NCBI GenBank assembly: GCA_031761405.1 | Contig: JASEVX010000001.1 | Location: 200,556,356-200,620,355 of the forward strand | Length of the DNA stretch: 64,000 nucleotides | Origin: Serripes groenlandicus | Taxonomy: Eukaryota; Mollusca; Bivalvia; Cardiida; Cardiidae | Direction: 5' to 3' | In this document: positions 21,858-33,432 of the stretch, in pieces | How positions within the stretch are numbered: position 1 is the first letter of the stretch | Layout: each line of letters begins with the position of its first letter | Notes under the pieces: model-generated | Told to the model about the DNA's origin: nothing | Seen by the model: the letters and a program-made list of their open reading frames with translations, nothing else | Database searches by the model: none | Program-made: the position numbers and the translations under genes

Positions 21858-24654
21858 GACTTGCATCGTAGTCGGTGTAAACATAACTATTTCAAAACCA
21901 AACTTATCATTTAAAGACAACAACAAGTATTGCACACGAATATAACAAAGGCACAGATCAATCAATGCGTCTGGATAGTATTATCAGAGTCGACACTGTC
22001 CACAAATACAGCCAACTACTCTATTATTCCCACATACAATAAATATGCAGCAGACTGTTTCATAATACCGTATTACTATAAATAGCCGCACTCTATGGTA
22101 TAACCTGACAAGTCATTAGTATCGTTATGGTACCTGTGTATGCATCATGCTATTTCAGAACATGACATGTATAATGCTGTTATTAGAAACGATATAATTC
22201 AGACGAGTGTGGTTATACCTGCATACTACAATTGTTACAATTTAGATTACTTGTAAACAAAAATTATCATTCAAAGAATGTGACAAGTGTTGCACTACAC
22301 GAATTAGTATATACCTCTGTATAGGTAAAGTTGCTTCCACGCTATTCCGGCGGGTTTTCTAAAAAATACACATGAAATACAATTAGATATCATACCTGTA
22401 TGCTCCCTTTGTTACAATATTCCCACACGGAACATATCTTCTCCGTGTTGTACACACTCCGAGAAAGTTGGTAAGATTTGTGTTATTCAGCTCTATCATC
22501 TATAAGCACAAATGACCCGTGTCTCGTGACTAGTGACCTTGTGACGTCTCCGGGTCGGTATCCATTAACTCAGTCCCACATTCAGACGAATTTTGGCGAT
22601 TTTGCAGCGGACCACTGTTGACCACATTGTGGTAAAAGTAAACACGTCTCATAACGAGAATTTTCACATTTTGTCAAAATGTGTTCAATAAATCATTCGT
22701 TTGTTTTTGTTAATACGTTTTCAAAGTCGTCTGCGTTGTTTGCGGGAAAGAAATACAGAAATCTGCAGCAGGTTTGTTATATGAGGTAAACGGATTTGTG
22801 TTATCATAATCCAAATTATCATGTAAGAGAAGAACCTTTATTTAACATATTTTGGTCAACATGGTTTCAAAGTCGTCCTCATACAGATGCTTTGCATAAG
22901 GGAAAGGGTTAAAATCAATCCATTGTACAATCGAGCATCACGTCCCATAGTTTATCAGAGGACACATCTAGAATAATATTCCATGAAGGCAGTCCGTGAA
23001 GGCCCTGGCGAGACTGGATCGGATGTCCAGCTTTAGTTTTCGCTTATAAAACTCTTGGATAGATAAATATCCCGCCGAAAAATATCCAACATATTGGATT
23101 TTTTACTGTTTATGGTGTTTAACGTAACACAATGACTTTAAGTTGTTTCTTTATTGCGTATTACAATATACAAGGGAAACAACTCATGTGTTTACTAAAG
23201 TCAACTTTCAAAGGTTAGTTACCATTAATAGTTGATCTACTATTGACGGACAATTTCACGTAGTTACATTTCTATTATTTATATCGAATATAAACATACT
23301 AAATCATCACATAACAGCCCATTCTGTTGCGGACAGTTTTGAAGAGATGGCGGAAATGGAGCAAAGTTACTTTCTACATTGCCGTCAATGTTTTCAGTTT
23401 TTCAAGCTAAAAGTGAAACTTTTCTGACCAATCTTTCGTGACATTGTATCTTTCATGACATTGTATCTTTCGTGACATTGTATTTTAGTGTTCCCATATT
23501 GGAAAACATAAATCATATTCTTAATAAAATAGGAGGGCTATGCTCAACGTTGATCATTATAGCACATGTTATCAGTGAATCAAAGCTTTTTGATACTATC
23601 AGCAAATCCACAGCAAAATTAGTACTTCACTCGGAAAAACAACCATAGACCGTTTTGGACTAGTTTGGATCCAGATCTGCAAATGCTTATCTTGACCTGC
23701 ACTGTTCGACAATTAGCCACAGAAGATTTTAAAAAAGATATTTTTCAAACAATGATACTTTTTCATTAGATTTTTATAGATGCGCAGAGGGATTTTTATA
23801 TATTCTTTTTATGATGACTCAATTTTGATTTCATATCTGAAAATAAAACAGGGATTGACCATATTTAAAGAGGTAGAAAACGATAAGTAAATCAGATAGT
23901 ATCTGGCACAACTGATTAAAAAAACAATGCTTTACGAAAACCAACGATATGTCATGTGCGAGAAATGAACATGCATCGAAACGTTTGAGAAATAGTAAAG
24001 CTTATAATGATTTTATAGAGCAGCGATCAGATGTGTTAAGTATATAAGGTCAGTGTCTATAGAGTGAAACAATCACACAGGGACCCGAACTCCGGGACAT
24101 TGCGACTTACAATGATCCGGATCAGCCGGCGATTCGACGCAGTTTTATCACATTCTTCTGTGTTTGGCAACCAGTCAGAAAAACATTAATTAAGTTTCTG
24201 ATACATATTATTGGCCAAATAATTGTCGTGCAAATACATATTCTAATCTGATTCTCATTTATCTAAAGCCTGTACGTCCGTCTCGGAAGCTAGAGATTAA
24301 GGTTCGATCACCAGTTGGTTCATGTAAAAGCGGAGAAAGGCTTACGACAGATGCACTGGTCTCAAGATAAGCTAACATGCATGATTGGTAATCACCGCGT
24401 TATATCAAATCAAATCTAAAAATCTCTAACAGTTTGTTTTCATGTGTTTTGCTTTAATTTATAAATGACATACATTGCCTGAGGCCGATGTTTTTCCCTT
24501 TCTTGTGCTGGTGAAGTTAAGGGCCTCATCGTTTATCTTCCGGAAACTCTTACATTTAATAACGACAAAGAGAAATACCGATATGTGGTCACACCTTGAC
24601 CTTGATTGAAAACCTCTATCAATCACGGTATAACTATTGAATAGAGCTGGAAAA
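21858..24654. other. Non-coding stretch with MITE fragments
   Basis: No gene recognised. 22597-22765 has the features of the TTAA foldback family (GCAGCGGACCACTGTTG, a CTCATAACGAGAATTTTCAC centre, TTTTCAAAGTCGTCTGCG). 22838-22913 is a right half ending GGGAAAGGGTTAA. 23430-23490 holds three copies of a short unit built on TCTTTCGTGACATTGTA. About 24285-24320 and 24105-24145 have weak B-box-like stretches that I could not turn into tRNA genes. Confidence 0.4.
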
Positions 24655-24810
24655 CAAATGTGACAAGAGGATACCATGCTCATAATGAGCAATGTTTCCT
24701 TTTGCAACAATTATTTCAACATTTTTCAAAAACTGCTTCGTCAATTGAAGAGAATTTCAATAGTTTTCCCTAGATGTTTCAAAGTCGTCTGCTATAAATG
24801 CGGTTTATTA
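24655..24810. mobile_element. TTAA-family foldback MITE (degraded)
   Basis: Has the palindromic centre ATGCTCATAATGAGCAATG, followed by TTTCCTTTTGCAACAATTAT and TTTCAAAGTCGTCTGCTATA. This is the same order as in better copies (25772-25993). The left TTAA/CCCTTTCCC end is not clear. Confidence 0.5.
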
Positions 24811-25771
24811 AGTAAATGTCTGTTTATTTTCATTTTAGCGAAATTCATACTTTATCTTTAGTCTAAACAGTAAATAGTGAACCATTACAATGAATATGGT
24901 TACCTGCGTCATACGCTTTATGAATTCAATCTTATCTCAAACCGGGAACCACCAAAAAGGAGCGCTAAATAGGACAAGGAAAATATTGTGTTCGTATTAC
25001 GTCACTGCGTGGTTAAAACAGTTTGCTTATGGTCAAAGGGAAGCAATTCATTTTACATAGGCGACCATTGTAGCGTTATGGGTTATGGTTCTTTCCCAAC
25101 ATCTCAATGAAGTCACAAACCTGTATTAAATCAAAGTCCATTCTTATATCTACCATTACAGCACCAGAAACTCAGGGCTCATGCTACCATTTCTTTAGCT
25201 ATGACGTCAAATGATAGGTCACCCTTATCCCGCACTGAATTTCACTCTAAATTTCAGAAAATACAGGATGTTCTAAAAAATACTCTGAAGGTGTCAATAC
25301 AGTCAAAAGCAGACCAGGGTTTGGTTACAAATCACTCACAGGATAATATAGTTTTCAAAAAAAGAATTCAACTTTCAGCAAAATTCTTATTGTCCAATGG
25401 GTGACAATTTCAGTCTTACATATTCATCTGAAATCCCCTGGACAAAATTGTCTTCCCGGCAAGCCGATCCGATTTACTTCGCTTTGACCTAAATCCGTTA
25501 TATTCGAGCATGCATAAAATATACTATAGAAAATAATGAACCAATCAACTGATTTTGGTTATCATCTTCATTAAATGAATAAACTGGTGTTTTTGCAGTA
25601 TACTCGTGTTGTAATTTCTAACACCTTTACCTTTCATCCCGTTATACCCATTCATTGATTTTGTTCTTAATATCTCCACAGGAAACTCTCTCCAATAATA
25701 ATTTGAATTAACACTGAATCAGGTAATGACCAAATATTAATCTATTTGCCTTACTTTTCTCCAATAACGGT

Positions 25772-25993
25772 TATAACCCTTTCCCATATATATACCCTTT
25801 ATCAGCCTCTGCAGCAGACGACTTTTGAAATCAATGTGGCAAAATTGATCATAATGAGCAATTTCTCTATTTGCCACGATAATTTCAACACTTCTCAATT
25901 ATCATACTATCATTTATAGAGATTTTCTATGTTTTGTACTTGATAATTTCAAAGTCGTCTGCTGCGGAATTATTTTATGTGGAACGGGTTATA
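25772..25993. mobile_element. TTAA-family foldback MITE (near full length)
   Basis: The left end AACCCTTTCCCATATA mirrors the right end TATGTGGAACGGGTT. Inward lie GCAGCAGACGACTTTTGAAA and its mirror TTTCAAAGTCGTCTGCTGCG. The centre is ATCATAATGAGCAATTTCTC. The CCCTTT terminus with TTAA or near-TTAA flanks in sister copies is typical of piggyBac-derived MITEs. No transposase is present. Confidence 0.65.
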
Positions 25994-27202
25994 CCCTTAT
26001 CCACTATCATGACCTACCGATACAAACCAAAACAGATTGTCTGTGTATCAGCATCATTTGACAAAACTTTAACATAACAGGGCCTGTGTTCATTATAAAT
26101 ATTTGCTAGTTGATTTTTGTTTTGTACGAATTTAAATTAATCATAATCACTTGTCCATTTATTTTCAGAATTTGTCTTATACATGTATGTCAATTTGTAT
26201 GATAAGTTTAACTCCAAATAATCTCATTCGCTTAAAATACAGGCCCTGTCAAGTTAAATATCCTACATAAAACTTAAATCTTCAAATACCGATAACCATT
26301 TTACTAACTACAGATTTAACGAGACCAAGAAACATCGCCATACTGTAATGCTGTGTATCGGTTTTTTTTCTTCTAATGTTTTTTTTTATGTCCAGGTGTC
26401 AACAATTTTGAAGTTTTTATTCTGTTTTTTGTTGTATTGTATTCTACTGATGAAGGCGTAATTCCGAAAGTATATAGTATAACAGTAGTAACTAAACGAC
26501 AAGTGTTTGTGTGATTTTATATCTTAATTGTTTTATTTATTTCATTTATTCTTATAATACAATTCTACCTATTCTGAAACTGTAGCAAAATAAATAAGTT
26601 TTAATGTATTAAATTGTGTATTTATTTATTTCCAAACATATCCGCTCTCGTTTGTTCTTATCACCATATCCTAGCCATGACCTTTCATAACTTGCATTAT
26701 CCCATCTGCACCTGGCTGACATTACTCTAATATCACCTTCCAGCTGTACTTACAGTACTTTGATTCTTCTAATGTTTACAAATTGGAATAAGCAACAACA
26801 TCCATCCCGAAATACAATCAAATCACGCGGTTGTCATGTAATCTTGATCTGAGTGAGTGTGTCTTTGGCATTGCTGAGGCCGACTACACTCCGTGTTTAA
26901 TTAACATGTAAATTGTTAAAAATCTCTATGTATAGTTTGCATTATTTGCCAAGACTCTTCCATCTCGGAGTCATCTGCAAATGGGAATGGGTTAAACAAT
27001 GTATCCTCCTAAACCACTCAGTCTATTGCAACCAAACTTCATAAGAATGTTTCTTAATGGTTGTTCTCTTTACAATAGAAAGGCAAATATTGAATGAAAA
27101 TTCTGGCCTGATTTGAAAATTATTTGGTCCAATATTTCCTTAAGTGACCCTCTTAAAATATTGATAAAAAGAATTCCTATACTTGAAAGACATGGCTTTG
27201 TT
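25994..27202. other. Non-coding stretch
   Basis: No gene recognised. 26915-26997 is a right-half TTAA-family fragment ending GGGAATGGGTTAA. CTGATGAAGGCG and CCGAAAG at about 26443-26470 superficially resemble a hammerhead core but the stems do not pair. Confidence 0.35.
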
Positions 27203-28203
27203 TAGCTCACCTGAACACGAATTGCTCAAAGTGAGCTATTGGGATCACATTTTGTCCGACGTCCGTCCGTCGTGCGTGGTCAAACAGAAGGTCACTTGGC
27301 CAATTTCATGGAAAATATTGTTAACTCCCTAAAGGCCGCAATGTTCGCTTAAGCAGCTTGAAATGTTGTCAATATGTTTGTCGTAATGATATCTAGGCCA
27401 AGTTCGAATATGGGTTCAAAGACTAGGTCACTAGATAAATTTGAAGGGAAATCTTGTTATTAAAACACTCTGGAGGCTGCATTTTTAACTTGAAAATATT
27501 GTCTTTGTCAGGATGTTTCTCTTGATAATGTGAAGGCCAAGTTTGAATATGGTTATGTCCAGTCAAAAACAAGGTCACTAGTCCAAATTGAAGGAACACC
27601 TTGTTAAAATCTAGAGGCCACAATTTGTTTTTCAGCAGCTTGACCTGTTTTCGGAACGTTTGTCTAAATGTTATTTAGGCCAAGTTTGAATATGTGTCAT
27701 ATTAGGTCAAAAACTCGGTCACTAGGTCAAATTGTAGGAAAATATTGTTAACACTTTATAGGCCTAAATGTTTGGTTATCCAGCTTGAAATTTTGTCAGA
27801 ATGTTTTTCCTAATGATATCTAGGCCAAGTTCGAATATGGGGTCAAAAACTAGGTCTCTAGATTAAATTAAAGGAATATCTTGTTATTGAAACACTTTGG
27901 AGGCTGCATTTTTAGTTTGAAAATAATGAAACTTTGTCAGAGTATTTGTCTTGATGATATGAAGGCCAAGTTGAATATGGGTCGTGTAAAGTTAAAAACT
28001 AGATCATGAAGCCAAATTTAAGGAAAATGTTATTAACACTCTAGAAGCTGCATTTCTTTGCAAAATTGAAGGAAAATCTTATCAACCCTCTCGAGACTGC
28101 ATTTTTTATTTAAGCAGTTTGAAACTTTGTCATGTGATTTGCATTTTAAATCTCATTGCATAACTCAGGGGAGCAATCTATGCCACCATGGCCCTCTTGT
28201 TTC
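27203..28203 (+). mobile_element. Dispersed element D, copy 1 (hairpin-headed)
   Basis: It opens with TTTAGCTCACCTGAACACGA, which folds back on itself (27204-27237, AGCTCACCT...AGTGAGCT). GTCCGACGTCCGTCCGTCG follows. The middle is a series of diverged repeats of about 150-160 bp with AGGTCACTAG and AATATTGTTAACAC landmarks. It closes with CACCATGGCCCTCTTGTTT. Short ORFs inside are not conserved between units. Other copies: 34594-35086, 42614-42830, 50549-52090 and 52622-53396. Confidence 0.75.
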
Positions 28204-28502
28204 CTTGTTTACTGTATTTAAAAAAAATCTTATACTCATGTTTGATAGGAAATAAATGAGATGGTATGAGGGACAAGATTGCTTAAGTCTAAACAGTAAT
28301 TTGAATAATACAGTGTTTGAAGATAATAATACAATCATTTTTTTAGGCATTGTAAACTACAATTAAACTATCACAAGCTCTGATGTATTAGGAATTCCCT
28401 TTTTTTAGTAGAGAAATTGAGGAGTTTATCATTTGTGACTTTCTTTGAGGACAATCTTGATTGTAAATTTAATGTGTTAAGTTACATTTTGAGACCTAAT
28501 AG
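28204..28502. other. Non-coding spacer
   Basis: No gene or repeat recognised. Confidence 0.3.
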
Positions 28503-29924
28503 TTGTTCGCAGATTTTGTTGTTTTCTCTTTTCTTATTCTTATTTCACAAATATGCTAAGTATAAGCAATAGTTAAACGCAACGTACAAAATCAAAAAGC
28601 AGTATACACGTACGGGTGCCTAATTACCACTCAAAATAGTTCAATTTATTGCACGCAATGTAACATATCTTAAGAATATCAATGTGTAGTGATTATAAAC
28701 ATTTATTCTTTCCCTTCGCATTATGAAGAGGTCCAAGTACGGAATTTTAAAAACGAACATTAGAAGTGGTTTTTTCTTCAAAGGTTATGTTGTCTGTACT
28801 TGTCAGATTCATCGGATACAATCAGTTCCAATGAGTAAGCACCAAGTAGGCATCGGTTTAAAGATGAAACATTATTTAATAAAAATGTTCGCTTTATCTA
28901 AAATCGTTACTTAATAAAGTGTTGCTGGGTTTTGAGATATATTTACTTCTCACTTGCTTGCATATCTCTCGATTTAACTGTTATTGAAGACAAACATTTT
29001 GACACTACTAAAGGATACCTACATGTATATATATAAAACGTTGATGGAAAGAGATGAATTGCTCATTTTGAGCCAATTATCTCCATTGTATTGATTTCAA
29101 AACCAACTTTTTACATTCCATATATCCAACCTCAACTTATCGGAAAAAACTTATTAATATTACAAATAGCCTTTTATTATAGTAAATGTTTATATGTTTA
29201 TTGGCTATAAGAATGGAATATTTAATGCTCAATATAAGGATATGTTATTTTATGTTATGTATAGGATAGTTAACTTAACTGTAAAAGGGTTACTGATCTA
29301 CAAAATAGTCTACATAGAGCGTCTTAAATAGGGTGCAGTGCACACACAACATATCCAATTACAAACTACATGTATTATTCGCCCAGGAAAAGGTGATGTT
29401 TACAACCATTGACAAAACCAACTCAGCTTATTAATTCAACACAAACGTATGGGATAAGACTATTCCAAAGTGTGGATGTTTCATAATAGACTATCGTATT
29501 CAATTCAAAATTTGACAATGAGCTAAATAATCTAATCGGATCTTTGACATCGGTACAGTGTCAGCCATTTAGATCTTATTTATTATTGAATGTTCTGTTT
29601 AAAAGGTTAAGAATTCCTTAAAGGTCACTATCATACTTGATAACAGCATGAACTAACTCACTGTGTCAATTCTAATATACATTTACGTTACCCTTTCTCT
29701 GATACAGACATAAGTCTTTTGTAGCAGACGATATATCAACATTTGATCAGCATGAATATTTCTACAATCTATCAAATTCATGACTGAAATGTTATTGATG
29801 CCGACAGTACATTTTCTGAAAATCTTTTCAAAGCAAACACCACTGCAAATATCATATCAGGAAACAGGTTTATGAAATGAAACTGACAGAACCGTTCTAG
29901 ACGTTTATTAATTGTTTATTAGAT

Positions 29925-30180
29925 TAGTGTTTCATGCCGCTTTTAACAGATTTTTACTCATATCACATCGTTTTGTATGTTAATTACCAGTGCTGCAGGT
30001 AAACATATCCTGACCCAAGCCCTTCATTCGTTAAACTGTCCCAAGAGCGCGAAGGAGAGAAGTCATTACAACAAAGTCGTTAGGGTAACCAGTCCGAGGA
30101 TCAAACCCAAGTCTCACGCAAACGACCGGAACATTCTTATTTCTTCCCCAAGGCGTTTCGAGACGTTTTTGAGTAGCCTG
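29925..30180 (-). mobile_element. SINE remnant in TRIM unit 2
   Basis: On the minus strand it has GTTTGATCCTCGGACTGGTT (B-box side), then TAATGACTTCTCTCCTTCGC and GGGTCAGGATATG, and ends CGGCATGAAACAC. It is orthologous in position to the copies in the other units. Confidence 0.6.
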
Positions 30181-30684
30181 CCCTGGAAGATGACAACTTT
30201 AGATCACCACTCCGTCATCTGTCCGTCTGTGTGTTCGCCACATGTTCATTTAATAACTGATTGGCAGGAGACGCGCGTATTCCTTTGTATATTCGTGTTG
30301 ATTTCACGTATTTAGGTAGAAAGTTTAACAGACGACATATATGAATATGTTTAACATTTCCCCCAACTTTAGACGCCTCTGTTATATACGAAATTTAAGA
30401 AATGGTATTCCGATGATCATTCCAACTTTTTTCACATTGTTGCCGACTCAGTTCTTATATGAAATAATTCCATATATCCAACATTTTTTGTCAGTTGTTT
30501 TAAGAAATACAACTTTAAAAACGTCATATAGGGTAAAGGGTTCAGGTAACGGTCGATATTCATTGAGCCTCGTTTAGTTTAACCTTGCATTTGGTTTTTG
30601 CGTGTATATTTGCTGTATTTCGGGTATTAAAGTCAAAATTAGAGATCATTTTTGGAAAATGAAATACGTGAGTCAGCTGTTTCA

Positions 30685-30757
30685 CAAAATGGCGGCATCG
30701 ATCGAGTCTAATCGGGAAAAGGCTCTATTGATTTCTTTGTCAACATGTTCACAGTGA
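30685..30757 (+). promoter_or_regulatory. YY1-like element and short upstream ORF
   Basis: CAAAATGGCGGC matches the YY1 consensus (AAAATGGCGGC). Its ATG (30689) opens a 22-codon uORF beginning MAASIESNREKAL and ending TGA at 30755-30757, 80 nt before the TRIM start. The same CAAAATGGCGGCATCGATCG occurs at 63631 in the last unit; there the reading continues differently after EKAL. The conservation could reflect a promoter site, an uORF or an old first coding exon. Confidence 0.45.
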
Positions 30758-30837
30758 CATTGTGTTTTGTGTTTATTGTATGATTATAGCTGTATGTGTA
30801 CAGGCCTTGTCAATAGAGGAATCGAGGGTTTATTAAA

Positions 30838-32982
30838 ATGGCGGATCTTGTTGTTTTTGAAGTCGAGTCTGGCGATAAATCTCAGTTTAAACTAAAGTGT
30901 GACTTGTGCCGATTAGATGGCGAAACAGTAGACGGCATCATCGTCTGTTTAGATTGTATGGAATGTTTATGTAATACGTGTTCAGAGATCCATTTAAACA
31001 ATGAAGTGTTTAAGGGACATAACACTGTCACCAATGACACTCTTCCAGTGAATTTCACGTCTCAAAAACTGCACGAATTAAAGGATATGATATTTTGTGA
31101 CATACATGAAGTGCAGTTTGAGTATTATTGTGAAGACCATGCAAAGTTTGTATGTCAGCCTTGTACGAAGAAGACCCATAGGAGCTGTAATAGAATAACT
31201 AAAATACAAAATATACAGGTATCACCACAATCAGTCTTGAGTGAGATACAAGAAACAAGACAATGGTTCCAGAAAGTTACGCAACAACGCAAGGAACTCA
31301 GAGAACTTGAATCAGCCGAAACGAAAAGGCAGATTCAATTGAAAACAACAATCCTTGCAAAGATTCATGCATTCACCGATCAGGGTAGCAGTGGCAACAA
31401 AAAATACGATAATGAAGACGACACGGAAGCTGTAGATTTGCTTTGTGAAGACGTTAAAAGGGTAGTTCAATTGCAAGACAGACACGAAGATTTGTTACGT
31501 GCAGTTTTACATCTAAATGATACCGATATGACACTTGTCGTTTCGAGACGAGTTGCACTGTCCCTTGAAATATCCTCGCTGAAGCAAAGCATTGAGAGTA
31601 TCTTTTGCCGTATGGGCAATATTAATAAGATAGCTGATCGACTAGAAATACTTGAGGCCGTCATAGAACAACTTCGCAATGCATCCCATTGTGAAGACAA
31701 TGGCAATTTCTTCAACAGGATAAGACACCTTATCAAAGAAACAACATATATAAATGCCGAGGTACAAACTGACTTGTATCAAGATTCACACGAACTTTTT
31801 AAGTTGTGTGTATCTGAACTTTCCACAAAGTCTTCAGATGTAAATACCACTCCACAAGCTGCTGTAAGAGAAACATGTTCTTACAAAGATGCCGCGGTTC
31901 AGACGGAGGATGCAATATATACCAGTAGTACGATACCACTAGGTCCCTGTACCACAGAATATCTCACGGCATCTGCCGATGTGGATACTGAACCAGATGA
32001 TGTAACTGGTCCTTGTACCATCCATCAGTCTGATGATTCCGGCGTCGCGCATGTGAGCAGGGTTCCTGATAGTGTAGACGATAAATGTCAAACTCCGGAC
32101 TGCACGAAACAGAGAGATACCAATATACGCTTGTTACGAAGTCGTTTAGAATACATTGGTGAATTTAATGTTTGTTCTGAAGGGGAGACACATTGCGATA
32201 TTGAAGGGATAGTTGTATTAAAAGATAAGCGGGTAGCTTTAATTGATAAAAACAATAAAAATTTGAAAATATACGACGGATATCTTAATTTCCAGATTTC
32301 CTACAGACTTAAATGGCTTCCTGTAGACATATGTGTTTTAAACTATGACTTGAACCATGTAGCAATATCATTTGATTATCGGAGAGTTGAAACATATGAA
32401 GTCTCTGGAAATACAATTTGTTATATACGTGGCTTTGATTTGTCTCTGTGCTGTAGAGGAATTTCTTCCGTATCAGCTAATACTATAGCAGTCTTGGTAT
32501 CAGATGGACCGTGGGATGATTATGGACTTTATGCATACATATGCAGCGATGAAGACTACATAAAAATACAGATTAGAGATATCAACAATGGCAGAATAAT
32601 AAGTTCAATAGACACATTCAAAAAACAAGTTCGTAATCCTGTGTCCATTATAGAAGACAACCGGAACAACATCATTATTGGTGAGGAATCCCAAGTGAGC
32701 GCGTTCGATAAAGATGGAGATAGGTTATGGTATTATAACGGCTACAAAGGAAGAAAGTTAGAAAATGTACAAGGCATGGATATGGATCCAGAAGGAAACA
32801 TATATATTTGTAGTCTAGGATCAAACAGTATCCACCAGGTGTCGTCTTACAACTACAGGCATAGTAGAGAAATCATTCCATATGTGCCGGCACCAAAGAG
32901 TGTTGCATACGACCCTCACCAAGAGCGTCTTATTGTAGGATGTTTTGGCTCTAAATGCGTGAACGTTTATAAATTTGGCTGA
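30838..32982 (+). CDS. TRIM-like B-box/beta-propeller protein 2 (714 aa, single exon)
   Basis: Intact ORF with the same AAAATGGCGG start context as its paralogue. B-box 1: C21, C24, C37, C40, C45, C48, H52, H61. B-box 2: C87, H90, C98, H101, C106, C109, H114. The coiled coil spans about 128-180, an acidic linker about 182-435, and the propeller about 438-714 (blades such as NIIIGEESQVSAFDKDGDRL and GMDMDPEGNIYICS). There is no RING, so direct E3 activity is unlikely. The N-terminal zinc-binding region and the propeller are well conserved with protein 1, while the linker has diverged, yet its three LC8-type motifs are kept (VQT at 309-311 and 354-356, KCQT at 416-419) with almost the same spacing. 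It arose by duplication of a block that includes several kb of flank. An innate-immune or scaffold role is inferred from the family only. Confidence 0.9.
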   Translation: MADLVVFEVESGDKSQFKLKCDLCRLDGETVDGIIVCLDCMECLCNTCSEIHLNNEVFKGHNTVTNDTLPVNFTSQKLHELKDMIFCDIHEVQFEYYCEDHAKFVCQPCTKKTHRSCNRITKIQNIQVSPQSVLSEIQETRQWFQKVTQQRKELRELESAETKRQIQLKTTILAKIHAFTDQGSSGNKKYDNEDDTEAVDLLCEDVKRVVQLQDRHEDLLRAVLHLNDTDMTLVVSRRVALSLEISSLKQSIESIFCRMGNINKIADRLEILEAVIEQLRNASHCEDNGNFFNRIRHLIKETTYINAEVQTDLYQDSHELFKLCVSELSTKSSDVNTTPQAAVRETCSYKDAAVQTEDAIYTSSTIPLGPCTTEYLTASADVDTEPDDVTGPCTIHQSDDSGVAHVSRVPDSVDDKCQTPDCTKQRDTNIRLLRSRLEYIGEFNVCSEGETHCDIEGIVVLKDKRVALIDKNNKNLKIYDGYLNFQISYRLKWLPVDICVLNYDLNHVAISFDYRRVETYEVSGNTICYIRGFDLSLCCRGISSVSANTIAVLVSDGPWDDYGLYAYICSDEDYIKIQIRDINNGRIISSIDTFKKQVRNPVSIIEDNRNNIIIGEESQVSAFDKDGDRLWYYNGYKGRKLENVQGMDMDPEGNIYICSLGSNSIHQVSSYNYRHSREIIPYVPAPKSVAYDPHQERLIVGCFGSKCVNVYKFG

Positions 32983-33037
32983 TGTGTCAGTAGTTGTTGG
33001 CAAGTAAACAATTATATGTGAATGTGTGTTTCACTTC

Positions 33038-33043
33038 AATAAA
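33038..33043 (+). promoter_or_regulatory. Poly(A) signal of TRIM-like gene 2
   Basis: A canonical AATAAA lies 56 nt downstream of the stop codon. Confidence 0.6.
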
Positions 33044-33238
33044 GCCGTTCCAAAGAGTAACACCAGCTATATGTCGGTTATAAGACGGATATTACTGTTT
33101 AAAATGTCCCCGTTATCCAAAGACGTGACTTGATAGTGTTGGGCCATTTTGAGCTATGTTTTTCCCTGGTATTTTGCGTATAGCATGATTTACCTGTTTA
33201 AAAGCAGGAATTAATTTGAACTAATCTGATATTGATAC

Positions 33239-33420
33239 ACAGTGGAATCACTATAACTCGAACGTAGGTTAATTCGAAAAGCAATTGAATCTTTCCTTGG
33301 AAAACAGAGTAGTAGCAGCTCTGATTGCTTGTTTGCTGTGCAGTTATTTTGATCGGTCACGTATAACTCAGACTAGAACGTCGTTATCGGAACGTTTTCA
33401 TTCATTGATGCTGAGCTTAC
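33239..33420. mobile_element. Possible pogo/Tigger-type end fragment
   Basis: ACAGTGGAATCACTATAACT followed by CGAACGTAGGTTAATTCGAA resembles the CAGT...TATAACTCGAAC termini of pogo-like Tc1/mariner elements. A mirrored GTATAACTCAGACTAGAACG lies near 33360. No transposase is present. The assignment rests on motif resemblance. Confidence 0.3.
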
Positions 33421-33432
33421 GTTGCTGATTTG

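Larger units (their letters stand above)
28503..30837 (+). repeat. TRIM unit 2, duplicated 5' flank
   Basis: It aligns in blocks with the flank of unit 1 (14037-15856) and, from about 29270, with 38196-38400, 41110-41760, 43950-44030, 46440-47180 and 62060-63560. 29270-29370 carries AACTGTAAAAGGGTTACTGATC, the single-copy counterpart of the 38-bp satellite at 54255. It contains the SINE remnant 29925-30180 and the conserved CAAAATGGCGGC site at 30685. Confidence 0.75.

Noticed and set aside
24100..24320. tRNA or SINE heads from two B-box-like stretches
   Set aside because: No A box at a suitable distance and no second copy in the window.
26440..26490. Hammerhead-ribozyme-like CTGATGA...GAAA
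   Set aside because: The two core boxes are present, but stem II has at most two pairs next to a mismatch and no convincing stems I and III could be drawn. It may be a relic of a Penelope-like element, but cannot be supported.
29977..30315. 112-codon ORF, and its relative at 46909-47175
   Set aside because: Both fall in the SINE remnant and flank of TRIM units. The similarity is at DNA level and the frames are not kept in the other copies.
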